DNA from: Desulfobacterales bacterium
Lineage (GTDB): Bacteria > Desulfobacterota > Desulfobacteria > Desulfobacterales > JALSRD01
Reading direction: 5' to 3'
DNA length: 64,000 nt
Assembly (NCBI GenBank): GCA_026984935.1
Contig: JALSRD010000073.1
Coordinates: 68,313 to 132,312, forward strand
This document shows, in pieces, positions 19,112-27,723 of the stretch. Under the pieces are notes generated by a model. That model worked only from the letters and a program-made list of their open reading frames with translations. It was not told the origin of the DNA and did no database searches. How positions within the stretch are numbered: the stretch's first letter is position 1; every line of letters begins with the position of its first letter. Position numbers and translations under genes: made by a program.

Positions 19112-19582
19112 ATGATCGACGTTGAGATTCCAGGGTATACCCGCCTTAAGCTTGAGCATCTGGTCCTTGACTACAACGGTACGCTGGCGGTCGACGGCCA
19201 ATGCCTGGCCGGCGTCAAAGAACGCCTGCGCAGCCTGGCCGAAAAGCTGGCCGTGCATGTGATTACAGCAGATACCTTCGGGCGTGTACAGGCTGAAATG
19301 CAAGACGTTCCCTGCCAGGTGACCATCATGCCCAAGGAAAACCAGGATGCCGGCAAGCTGAATTATGTCCAACGGCTGGGCAGCCGGCGTACCGTCAGCA
19401 TGGGGAACGGCCGCAATGATCGGCTGATGCTGGAAGCCTGTGCGCTGGGAATTGCGGTGATTCTGAAAGAGGGAGTTGCGGGCCAAACCCTGCTGGCCGC
19501 GGACGCGGTCTTTACAGACGTGATTTCCGCTCTGGAGTTTCTGGAAAAACCGTTGCGCATGACGGCGACCTTGCGATCCTGA
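19112..19582 (+). CDS. HAD-family / soluble P-type ATPase-like hydrolase
   Basis: LDYNGTLAVDGQ, HVITADTFG, VSMGNGRNDRLMLEACALGIAV (HAD motifs). Confidence 0.85.
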   Translation: MIDVEIPGYTRLKLEHLVLDYNGTLAVDGQCLAGVKERLRSLAEKLAVHVITADTFGRVQAEMQDVPCQVTIMPKENQDAGKLNYVQRLGSRRTVSMGNGRNDRLMLEACALGIAVILKEGVAGQTLLAADAVFTDVISALEFLEKPLRMTATLRS

Positions 19583-19599
19583 AATGCGGTGCGGGGTTT

Positions 19600-19962
19600 T
19601 CAGGAAGCGGCCCGTTTCTTAAAAAACCAGCCGGCCTTTTTGGGCTTTTTCCGGCCGTCCGGGTTCGAAAACAGTGTGTCGCAGTTCAGCCGCACCATGG
19701 CGGCGGGTGCTTCAGGATGCATGGCCACGAGGAAAAAGCCGCCGCCGGCGGGCCGCACGTACAACCGCAGGTGTTCAAAAAACAGGTCGGCTTCCTGCAG
19801 ATTCTCGCAAGGCGCCAGGTTAAGGGCGTCAATACCCTGCCAGGCCGCTGTATCGGCGGCGGCCTGAAAAACCACCCGGCCGCTGCGGGAAAGCATGGCA
19901 ACTCCCACAACCCCTTTGATTGACAGTATTTCACTAAATTTTTGGTGCATTTGCACGCTCAT
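19600..19962 (-). CDS. roadblock/LC7-like small protein
   Basis: HQKFSEILSIKGVVGVAMLSRSGRVVFQAAAD resembles a roadblock N-terminus; in a same-strand cluster with a GTPase and a second roadblock protein. Confidence 0.5.
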   Translation of the reverse strand: MSVQMHQKFSEILSIKGVVGVAMLSRSGRVVFQAAADTAAWQGIDALNLAPCENLQEADLFFEHLRLYVRPAGGGFFLVAMHPEAPAAMVRLNCDTLFSNPDGRKKPKKAGWFFKKRAAS

Positions 19963-21028
19963 CTGCGTTTTCTCCGAAAGCGCCGTGCAGGCGGCGCATC
20001 AATTCCTGAAAGAGTTTTTCCCGGGGACACGCCGTGCTGAGCGCAATGGCCGTTTGCGCACCGTCGGGCACAAGCACGCGCCCGCCGCCATCTCCGCAAC
20101 GCACGAAAGCGAACGCCAGCTTTCCGGCGGAAAGCGATCTGCCGGTATCGTTAAAGCACTGCAGCAAATCACGCGCCGCGGTGTCGCTGTATATCCGGTC
20201 GACACCGTGCCAGCCGGAAAGCGCCCGGCGCAATGTCTCCGTCAATACCACTGGCACCTGCGTTACAGACGGCGTGTCCGGTGCGGGGGATGCCTGGCGT
20301 GATCGGCCGGCGTCCTCCGGAGCGCGGGACTCATCCTTTTGGCGCATGGCTTCGAACAGGATATACTGCAGATCGTTTTCAATGCGGCCCCGTGTCACGG
20401 GACAGCTGAGCTGGATGGAGAGCGACACTTCGTCCCACGAGAAGATCTTCCGGGCGGCCGCCTCTTCCCGGAGTTCATCGACCCGCGCATCCAGCAGCTG
20501 TCCCCGGTGGAAAAACAGCGCGCCCCGCTGCCCGGTCGCTTCGCTTTGCAGGCGTAGGGTGCAGGTCCGCTGTTCCATTTCGATGAGCTGCAGAAACATG
20601 CTGGCCGTGACCTTGTGCAGGGTTCCACCATCCGCCTGCTGGTTCAGAATAGCCACGATACGATCATGCAGGTAGCTTATTTTAAAGGGCTTCTCGATGA
20701 ATTCGGCGGCCCCGCTTTCCCGGGCCAAACGCTCCATTTCGGGTGTGCTGAAACCGGACATGATAATGACCGGGATGTCGGCGTAGCGTGCCTGGACATG
20801 TTTCAGGAGCGCCAAGCCGTCCATGCGGGGCATCTTCATGTCCGTGACGATCAGGTCGATGGAACTGGCGCTGAGCTTCTGCACGGCCACCTTGCCATCG
20901 CCGGCGATCAGGATTTCAAAATGCCGGCCGTACTTCGCCATACCCTCCTGGAGTGAAAACAGGGCTTCCTGGTTATCGTCGACGATCAGGACCCTGCGGG
21001 TCGTCGTTGCATGTCGCGGCAGTGGCAC
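19934..21028 (-). CDS. response regulator with C-terminal DUF4388/PATAN-like domain
   Basis: Receiver VLIVDDNQEALFSLQEGMAKYG...DLIVTDMKMPRMDGLALLKHV...VIIMSGFSTPEM...FIEKPF, followed by TASMFLQLIEMEQRTCTLRLQSEATGQRGALFFHRGQLLDARV (PATAN-like). Confidence 0.8.
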   Translation of the reverse strand: MPLPRHATTTRRVLIVDDNQEALFSLQEGMAKYGRHFEILIAGDGKVAVQKLSASSIDLIVTDMKMPRMDGLALLKHVQARYADIPVIIMSGFSTPEMERLARESGAAEFIEKPFKISYLHDRIVAILNQQADGGTLHKVTASMFLQLIEMEQRTCTLRLQSEATGQRGALFFHRGQLLDARVDELREEAAARKIFSWDEVSLSIQLSCPVTRGRIENDLQYILFEAMRQKDESRAPEDAGRSRQASPAPDTPSVTQVPVVLTETLRRALSGWHGVDRIYSDTAARDLLQCFNDTGRSLSAGKLAFAFVRCGDGGGRVLVPDGAQTAIALSTACPREKLFQELMRRLHGAFGENADERANAPKI

Positions 21029-21044
21029 AGGACTTTCCCCGATA

Positions 21045-22019
21045 TCAAAGTTTCAACTGCCGGATCCGGCTGCGGTACTTGTTCGACCATGCCGCCAGGG
21101 GTGCCTTGAATTTGTCTGTCAGGCCCAGTTCGGCGGCAAGTTCGTTCACGGCCTCCGTAACCCCCGCGATAAGCTCCGGGTCGTTCACTTCGGCGCTGCA
21201 TCGTATCTTCTGCTGGCGATAAGCAAATTCCGAAGCAAATGGATCCAGGAAGGGGAAATCGTCGGCTTTTTCCACAAACTTTTTTTTGAGTAGTACGGTA
21301 AAATCGGTTTTGGCGTTTCGGCGGCTACCCGCCAGCTTTTCAAACTGCACCAACAGGTCCTCCAGCATGGCAACGGTCTGCGGCGACGGCTTGCCGTTGG
21401 ACGGAACATCGGCTCCCGGCAGCGTTTTTTCCAGGGGGATGCGGTAGACGTCAAAAATCCCACCCATCTGCGTGGTTTGCGCTACTAGGGCCTCCCGGCG
21501 TGCGGCGGTGGTGTCGAAACGCCAGTTTTCAGCGGCCCGGGAAACACCCAGAGACTTGCCACCACACAAAAACAGCATGCTTTTGTCTTTTTGGGGGCCA
21601 TGCGCCACGTCGATATAGCCGGTGAGCTTTTCGGCCTGCATCTTGGCGATCAGTTTTTCCAGATTGGTGAACTCGGTGCTGAGATTGGCATATATCTTCC
21701 TGGCGTTGCAGAGATTGGCCCAGTAATCGGCCATGCCGGCATCGATGCGGTAGATGAAAAGGGAAAAATTGACTTTTTCGGTGGCCGCGATGACCTTTTC
21801 GGTGCTGACCGGGCGAAGCTTATCGCTGGACCGCAATTTCAATATGCTGTTGATGATTTCGTCTTTGTTAAAAAAGACAGCGCCCTCGGATGTATTGGAT
21901 TTCAGGTAGACACTGCCGCTGCCGATTTCCCCCTGGTAGTGTTCGACCAGTTTGGCAAAATCGATGAAGTAGCTGTTCAAATTAACGACCACCGGTTTGT
22001 CTTTGGGAAAAACGATCAT
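21045..22019 (-). CDS. hypothetical protein of the GTPase cluster
   Basis: Long ORF MIVFPKDKPVVVNLNSYFIDFAKLVEHYQGEIGSGSVYLKSNTSEGAVFFNKDEIINSI..., contiguous with its same-strand neighbours; N-terminal half weakly PATAN/DUF4388-like. Confidence 0.7.
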   Translation of the reverse strand: MIVFPKDKPVVVNLNSYFIDFAKLVEHYQGEIGSGSVYLKSNTSEGAVFFNKDEIINSILKLRSSDKLRPVSTEKVIAATEKVNFSLFIYRIDAGMADYWANLCNARKIYANLSTEFTNLEKLIAKMQAEKLTGYIDVAHGPQKDKSMLFLCGGKSLGVSRAAENWRFDTTAARREALVAQTTQMGGIFDVYRIPLEKTLPGADVPSNGKPSPQTVAMLEDLLVQFEKLAGSRRNAKTDFTVLLKKKFVEKADDFPFLDPFASEFAYRQQKIRCSAEVNDPELIAGVTEAVNELAAELGLTDKFKAPLAAWSNKYRSRIRQLKL

Positions 22020-22127
22020 CGAAAGTCCTTTTGTCTTGGCCTGGGCCACCGTGCAGCGCCTGTTTCAGCCGGACCCCGCGGCTGTCGTCACATCCAACGT
22101 TGGTTCCGGTCCGTGCGGCGGTGCCTG

Positions 22128-22598
22128 CTAGTAGCCGTTTTCCTTGATTTTGCTGAGCATTTTCTGCCTGAAGTTGCTTCTTTTGCCTTCGCGTTGGATT
22201 TCCTGTGACAGCAGGTCGACCAGTTCAGCCGCGTGATGGGCCGGAAAATCTGAAAAACTGTATCCCAGGTCTTCCAGTGCATCTTCGATCAGAACGGGTG
22301 CCAGCGGTCCGACGGCCAGTGCCAGCTGTACGTTCAGGTAGCTGAAAAAGTCATGGTCGACGGCCGATACCGCTTTTGCCGTCGGTTCGATCAAGTTGAG
22401 CTTGAGCAGCTTGCGGGCGACATCCTCTAGAACTCGGAGCTCAAGCCCTGTACGGCCGGCGATTTCGCTCAGATTCTTCTGGCCGTCGAATTCCGCAAAA
22501 ATTCCCAGCATGCGGCCGGTCAGCGAGAATTCATGCAGGTCGTTGCGCGCCGTTCTCTGAAATACCATAAAAGCAAAATCATCCAGTGGCATATCCAT
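22128..22598 (-). CDS. hypothetical protein of the GTPase cluster
   Basis: MDMPLDDFAFMVFQRTARNDLHEFSLTGRMLGIFAEFDGQKNLSEIAGRTGLELRVLEDVARKLLKLNLI; overlaps the upstream gene by about 20 nt, suggesting translational coupling. Confidence 0.7.
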   Translation of the reverse strand: MDMPLDDFAFMVFQRTARNDLHEFSLTGRMLGIFAEFDGQKNLSEIAGRTGLELRVLEDVARKLLKLNLIEPTAKAVSAVDHDFFSYLNVQLALAVGPLAPVLIEDALEDLGYSFSDFPAHHAAELVDLLSQEIQREGKRSNFRQKMLSKIKENGY

Positions 22599-23238
22599 CG
22601 TGCGGGTTCCTCCATGATCTGATCTCTTCTTTCAGTCGCCTGAATTCATCACGGATAACGACCTTGAGCTCTTCAGCCAGGTTTTGCAGCAGAAGTTGCA
22701 ATTCCGGCGAGACGGGTTCCGCCGTGCGCTGCACGACAGCCGGTGCTTTAGCCCGACGCCGGGCTGCCGCAGGCATCACCTGGGTCTGGAAGTCGTGAAA
22801 ACGGCTCACCTGCACACGCAAAATTTTCATCTTGGCGTCCTGGGGCAGGTCCGGCTGGGCGAGAATTTTTTCCAGGCCGGCAAATACAGACTTCATGATA
22901 TTCATGGACTGGACATGCGCTTTGCTCTTGCGGACCTTGATGTAGCGGCCCAGTGAAATCAGCATCTGGATCAGGATGAGTGCGATCTTGTCGCTGGCGC
23001 AAACCTGTTTCAGCGCTGTGAGCCGTTCAATCAGGGCGGTGATGGCCGCATCTGTAATTTCCCAGTCAACGGAAAGGATATCGGCCTTGACGGCCTCAAG
23101 CAGCCGTTTGCCGGTTGCGGCTGTTCGATCCGGCGGCTGTCCCGCTGCGCCCGCTCCAGAAGTGTCTTCATCTTCAAAAAGCATATCGAGGCGTTTACCT
23201 ACTTCAGCGGACAGTGTTTGATCGTCTTTTGCGTCCAC
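22579..23238 (-). CDS. hypothetical protein of the GTPase cluster
   Basis: 219-aa ORF between the GTPase gene and the next small gene, overlapping start and stop; no recognised domain. Confidence 0.7.
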   Translation of the reverse strand: MDAKDDQTLSAEVGKRLDMLFEDEDTSGAGAAGQPPDRTAATGKRLLEAVKADILSVDWEITDAAITALIERLTALKQVCASDKIALILIQMLISLGRYIKVRKSKAHVQSMNIMKSVFAGLEKILAQPDLPQDAKMKILRVQVSRFHDFQTQVMPAAARRRAKAPAVVQRTAEPVSPELQLLLQNLAEELKVVIRDEFRRLKEEIRSWRNPHDGYATG

Positions 23239-23249
23239 GCGATCACCTC

Positions 23250-23855
23250 CTATTTTAATTGCCCCTGAACCGTCGGCATGGTCAGCATGATGATTTTTTT
23301 CATCGTTTTGATGACATTGAGCCCCGTAAGGGCGCTGGCCACCATGGAAGGTGCCTTCAGCTGGGCGTTGAGATCCTTTTCCAGAATCTGGGGAGACAGC
23401 ATCGGAATGCCCTTTTCCGCGAGATCGATCTTGTTGTACTGCATGACCAGGGGGATTTTAAAAATACTCTTGTTGTAGTCTGACAGGTTCTCGTACAAAT
23501 TTTTCAGCGACAGGATATTCTTGCGCCGCACGACCGCCATGCAGTCCGCCACGAAAACGACACCGTCGACCCCCCGCAGCACCAGTTTGCGTGTCGAATC
23601 GTATTTTACCTGGCCCGGCACCGTATATAGCTGGACGCGTACATCGTACCCCAGGATCTTGCCCACGTCGAAGGGCAGGAAATCAAAGAACAGCGTACGG
23701 TCACCATGGGTTTTCAGGGACACCAGGTCCGTTTTGATGCGATGGTTGAATTTATTGTAAATGTATTCCAGGTTGGTCGTCTTCCCGCCACGACCAGGGC
23801 CGTAATAGACGATTTTGATCTGAACTTCTCTGGTTTTCGGATTGACAAATGCCAT
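23250..23855 (-). CDS. MglA-like small Ras-family GTPase
   Basis: P-loop YYGPGRGGKTTNLEYIY, TVPGQVKYDSTRKLVLRGVDGVVFVADC and QYNKIDL match the bacterial MglA family. Confidence 0.93.
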   Translation of the reverse strand: MAFVNPKTREVQIKIVYYGPGRGGKTTNLEYIYNKFNHRIKTDLVSLKTHGDRTLFFDFLPFDVGKILGYDVRVQLYTVPGQVKYDSTRKLVLRGVDGVVFVADCMAVVRRKNILSLKNLYENLSDYNKSIFKIPLVMQYNKIDLAEKGIPMLSPQILEKDLNAQLKAPSMVASALTGLNVIKTMKKIIMLTMPTVQGQLK

Positions 23856-23972
23856 TCACACCTTCTGGAAACCATATGCCGGCCGCATTCGTGAATCAAC
23901 GGCCGTGTCCCTCGTGCGAAAAACACCGCCGGTAAATTCCCGTATCCGCGCAGATGCCGAATTTGCCGGCGC

Positions 23973-24377
23973 TCAGGGGCTTCCGTTGGCAGAAAAAATT
24001 TCCGTGATTCTGCTGACGGCTTCAGCGACTTTCAGGCGCAGAAATCCCAGCGAAACCTCGTTGCTGAATATGGTTACCAGCAAGAATTCCGTCATGATCT
24101 TGCTGAAGTGAATGTTCTCTGATTTCCCCTTGTGGAAAAGCAGCGAAAATTCATCTTCACCGATGATTTTGGCCATGGCGCTGACGGCACCGAAGTTTCC
24201 GGCTGCCAGCGCCGCCAGAGAGTAGATATCGTGCTTTTTGCTGCCGTTGTCGCGTGAAGCCAGGATGTTGCCGGCCATGTCGATGAGCACGACGCAGCTG
24301 ACGCCCAGATCGATGATGTCGTTTTGCAGCACACTTTCGATGTCGTTGAGCTGCTGTTCATTTACGACCAGTGCCAA
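23973..24377 (-). CDS. roadblock/LC7 domain protein (MglB-like)
   Basis: LNDIESVLQNDIIDLGVSCVVLIDMAGNILASRDNGSKKHDIYSLAALAAGNFGAVSAMAKIIGEDEFSLLFHKGKSENIHFSKI is roadblock/LC7-like; just upstream of the GTPase gene. Confidence 0.85.
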   Translation of the reverse strand: MALVVNEQQLNDIESVLQNDIIDLGVSCVVLIDMAGNILASRDNGSKKHDIYSLAALAAGNFGAVSAMAKIIGEDEFSLLFHKGKSENIHFSKIMTEFLLVTIFSNEVSLGFLRLKVAEAVSRITEIFSANGSP

Positions 24378-24395
24378 GACGGTTCTCCTTTTTGC

Positions 24396-25115
24396 TCAAG
24401 TAGCGGGTTTGACGGATGCCTCCGGCGCGGAAGCTTTCAGCCAGATACTGACTTCCGCACCTGCCGGCGGGCGGTTTCGTATGCCGATGCCACCGCCCAT
24501 TTCCGCCATGAGCTTTCTGGCGATGGCCAGCCCCATACCGCTTTTTCCGGGTTTGGTGGTAAAAAGCGGCGTAAAGAGCGTATCCATTTCCGCGACCGTG
24601 CTGCCGGGGCCGTTGTCCCGGACAACGATATCCACCTGGGACGTGCCGCCGCCGGTGTAAATTTCGATTTCCGGCGCACCGTGGCCCGAAAGGGCCTCCA
24701 AGGCATTTTCAACCACCCCCAGAAAGACTTTGTTCAATGCCGCCTGGTTGATCAGGACGGTGCAGGGCATCGTTTCGTAGCGCGTGACCAGTTTGATCTG
24801 CCTGTCTTCCAGGCGCTGGGAAATCAGGGCCAGCAACTGCGTCCAGAAAGCCGAGAAAGCCATGGGCCTCCGCTCCCGGGCTGCAAACATGGAATACGAC
24901 TTCAGGGCCTGAACGGTCTCCTGCTGGCGGTTGACCAGCTGGGCCAAGCGCTGCAGATATTCTTTTTTTTTGGTTTCTTCGAAAGCATCGAAGCTTTCCC
25001 GCAAAACATCCAGTGTGATTTTCAGGGCGTTGACCGAATTGCCGAGCTGGTGCCGCAAAACCGACAGGACCAGTTCGAGATCCACTTCCGGAGCCTGATT
25101 TTTTCTGGTGCGCAT
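24396..25115 (-). CDS. sensor histidine kinase (no obvious input domain)
   Basis: H-box-like VLSVLRHQLGNSVNALKITLDVL; ATPase boxes NKVFLGVVENALEAL, VRDNGPGS, LFTPLFTTKPGKSGMGLAIARKLMAEMGG. ATG at 25113-25115. Confidence 0.82.
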   Translation of the reverse strand: MRTRKNQAPEVDLELVLSVLRHQLGNSVNALKITLDVLRESFDAFEETKKKEYLQRLAQLVNRQQETVQALKSYSMFAARERRPMAFSAFWTQLLALISQRLEDRQIKLVTRYETMPCTVLINQAALNKVFLGVVENALEALSGHGAPEIEIYTGGGTSQVDIVVRDNGPGSTVAEMDTLFTPLFTTKPGKSGMGLAIARKLMAEMGGGIGIRNRPPAGAEVSIWLKASAPEASVKPAT

Positions 25116-25529
25116 CCATGTATCCTCTCTACGCGGCATGATGTGTGTACGCATGCCGGCGACCGGGCGGCATTGAAAACAATGCCCGGCCTCATCTTCA
25201 AGCAAAAAAAATGCCATTTGATTAAATCCGGGGGCGCGGAAGCGAAATGATCCGGTGCGCTGCAGCGATAACCAGTGCTTGGCAGGCACCCATGCCGGCT
25301 GCCGGGCTGGGCGCAACCGTTGGGTTGAGGCAAAAAATGGCAATTTCGGACACAGAATGCGTATAGAAAAAGGTTTGTCGCAGCGGGCGCACCCGGTAGG
25401 GAAAAATTTCAGGCGCGAGGCGGCGGGTGGCGCAATCCGTGGGAGGCAGCATTTTAGGTGGTTCAATTTGAACTGCCCAGCTCATTTTGTGCCGGGTTGC
25501 CGGGATTCCGTTCGGAACTCGGGATTTGT

Positions 25530-26978
25530 TCAGTTCTCCGGAGAGGCTGCAGGCGGCATGGAGTCGCTTTTCAGTTTGCGCTTGAGGGTGGAAAGGGAAA
25601 TTCCCAGGGCCCTGGCACTGCGGCTTTTATTGCCGCTGTATGTTTCCAGCACCGCATGGATATGGCGCATTTCCACCTCATGCAGGGTGGGAATGGCATC
25701 GCCTCCGGGCCGGCAGATTTCAAACTTCTGCGGTGCGAGGTTCAGGTTGTTGTCGAGCAGCAGGTCCCCTGGTATGATTTCACTGCCGCGACACAAAAAT
25801 GATGCCCGCTCAATGACATTGCGCAGCTCTCTCACGTTTCCCGGCCAGGCATAGCGCATCATCCGCTTCATCTGTGCTTCCGGGATTTTGAGATCTTTTC
25901 TGCCGAATTGCGCCAGGAAATGTGCGGCAAGCGCGGGGATGTCCTCCGGATGTTCGCGCAAAGGCGGGATGTGCAGATTGAAAACGGCCAGCCGGTAATA
26001 CAGGTCCTGGCGGAACCTTCCGCTGCGGATTGCCTCCTCGAGGTTGCGGTTGGTGGTGGCGATGATGCGTACATCAACCGGAATGGTGCGTCCGCTGCCG
26101 ATCCGGCGAATGGACTTGTCTTCCAGAACCGCCAGTAGTTTGCTCTGCAGGTGGGTCGGGATCTCGCCAATTTCATCCAGCACCAGCGTCCCGCCGTCGG
26201 CCAGTTCAAAAATGCCCTCGCGGCGGAAATCAGCCCCCGTGAAAACCCCTCTTTCATGGCCGAAATACTCTGCCTCGATCAGATTTTCGGGAATTGCGGA
26301 GCAGTTGATGGTCAGAAAGTTTTCGCGGTTGGCCTGCCGTTCGTGAATCGCCCGGGAAACCAGGTTTTTGCCCACGCCGGTCTGCCCGGTGATCAGAATG
26401 GTGGCTTCTGACTGGGCGGCCACCTTGATCTGTTCGCGGATCCTGAACATGGCCTCTGATGATCCCACGAGCTTCTTTTTCTGGCGCTCCTGTTCCCTCT
26501 GGTAGTTGCTGACCTTCAGCTGACCCTCCAGCTTGAGGTTCTTGAGGGCCAGGTCGATGACGATCAGCAGCTCGTCCAGCTCGAACGGTTTGGACAAATA
26601 GTTGAAAGCACCGGCCTGCATGGCATCCACGGCGTACTGGATGGTTGCGTAGGCGGTAATGAAAATGATCTTGGTTTGCGGATTGATTTCCAGGACTTTC
26701 TGGCAGACTTCCAGGCCCGGTATGTCCGGCAGTTTCTGGTCCAGTAAAACCAGGCTGGGCTGGTGCTCCTTAAATATTTTCAGTCCCTGCCGGCCACTGG
26801 CGGCCGTGTGAACGCCATAACCCCTGGCAGTCAGGAAATCGAAAAGAGAGGTCGAAAACAGTTTATCATCGTCCACGACCAGTATGTTGACGGATTTGCG
26901 CATCGGTTGGCTTTGCATTTGCGAAAAGGGCGGCGAAGGTTTTCCCGGCAGCGGGTCGGCCTTGTACAGCCTCATCAT
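25530..26978 (-). CDS. sigma-54-dependent NtrC-family response regulator
   Basis: Receiver ILVVDDDKLFSTSLFDFL...PSLVLLDQKLPDIPG; AAA+ GQTGVGKNLVSRAIH, EYFGHERGVFTGADFRREGIFELADGGTLVLDEI (divergent GAFTGA); Fis-type HTH at the C-terminus. Confidence 0.94.
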   Translation of the reverse strand: MMRLYKADPLPGKPSPPFSQMQSQPMRKSVNILVVDDDKLFSTSLFDFLTARGYGVHTAASGRQGLKIFKEHQPSLVLLDQKLPDIPGLEVCQKVLEINPQTKIIFITAYATIQYAVDAMQAGAFNYLSKPFELDELLIVIDLALKNLKLEGQLKVSNYQREQERQKKKLVGSSEAMFRIREQIKVAAQSEATILITGQTGVGKNLVSRAIHERQANRENFLTINCSAIPENLIEAEYFGHERGVFTGADFRREGIFELADGGTLVLDEIGEIPTHLQSKLLAVLEDKSIRRIGSGRTIPVDVRIIATTNRNLEEAIRSGRFRQDLYYRLAVFNLHIPPLREHPEDIPALAAHFLAQFGRKDLKIPEAQMKRMMRYAWPGNVRELRNVIERASFLCRGSEIIPGDLLLDNNLNLAPQKFEICRPGGDAIPTLHEVEMRHIHAVLETYSGNKSRSARALGISLSTLKRKLKSDSMPPAASPEN

Positions 26979-27261
26979 TAAAAGACTTGCGGAAGCTTGT
27001 CAAGCAGATGATCCGGCCGGAGGCACCGTGCGGGTGTTGAGTACCGGGCAGTCCCCGTTCTGTTAGCCTTTCGCTTTCCCCGGCTGCCGGATTGGACGCG
27101 GTTTCGTCCGTTTTTCAACCACCGATGGAATTTTTCCCCCCGGATGAAGGTGCGCGGCAACGTTTCCCTTGAAAAAAAGGCAGGAAGGTATATTTTAATA
27201 AAATGTTTTTTTGCACCTGCCCGCTGCACGATTCGGCAATCGTCGCTTTGAGGAGAAGTGT

Positions 27262-27717
27262 ATGCAAATGAAAAAACTTTCCAGCGGCTTGCTGGCCGGA
27301 TGCGTGCTGTTCGCAGCGGCGGCTGTCTCTTTGCCCGGAGCGCTGCTTTTCGCCCAGGAGAAGCCGGTGGCCGCGACGCCCGGACAGCCCGGGAAATTGT
27401 CCCTTGAATATGCCGTCATGTGCGAGGGCGTCAAAGACTTTAAACCGCTGAACCCGGGTGTCGTGTTTTCCATCACTGTCGGTAAGATCAGCTGTTTTAC
27501 GGCCTTCGATGCCGTTCCCAGCAAAGTGTTCATCGGCCACAAATGGTACTTCAGGGACCGGCTGGTTGCCCAGATGTCGCGTGTCCTCAAGCCACCCCGC
27601 TGGGCGACGGTCAGTTCCATCCAGCTGAGGGCTTCGGACAGGGGCCCCTGGCGGGTTGAAATCGTCGATTCCACCGGCAAGATCCTGCGTGTCCTGCGGT
27701 TTTCCATCACGGACTGA
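27262..27717 (+). CDS. DUF2914-type exported protein
   Basis: Signal peptide MKKLSSGLLAGCVLFAAAAVSLPGALLFA; AVMCEGVKDFKPLNPGVVFSITVGKISCFTAFDAVPSKVFIGHKWYFRDRLVAQMSRVLKPPRWATVSS. Confidence 0.75.
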   Translation: MQMKKLSSGLLAGCVLFAAAAVSLPGALLFAQEKPVAATPGQPGKLSLEYAVMCEGVKDFKPLNPGVVFSITVGKISCFTAFDAVPSKVFIGHKWYFRDRLVAQMSRVLKPPRWATVSSIQLRASDRGPWRVEIVDSTGKILRVLRFSITD

Positions 27718-27723
27718 TCTTTT

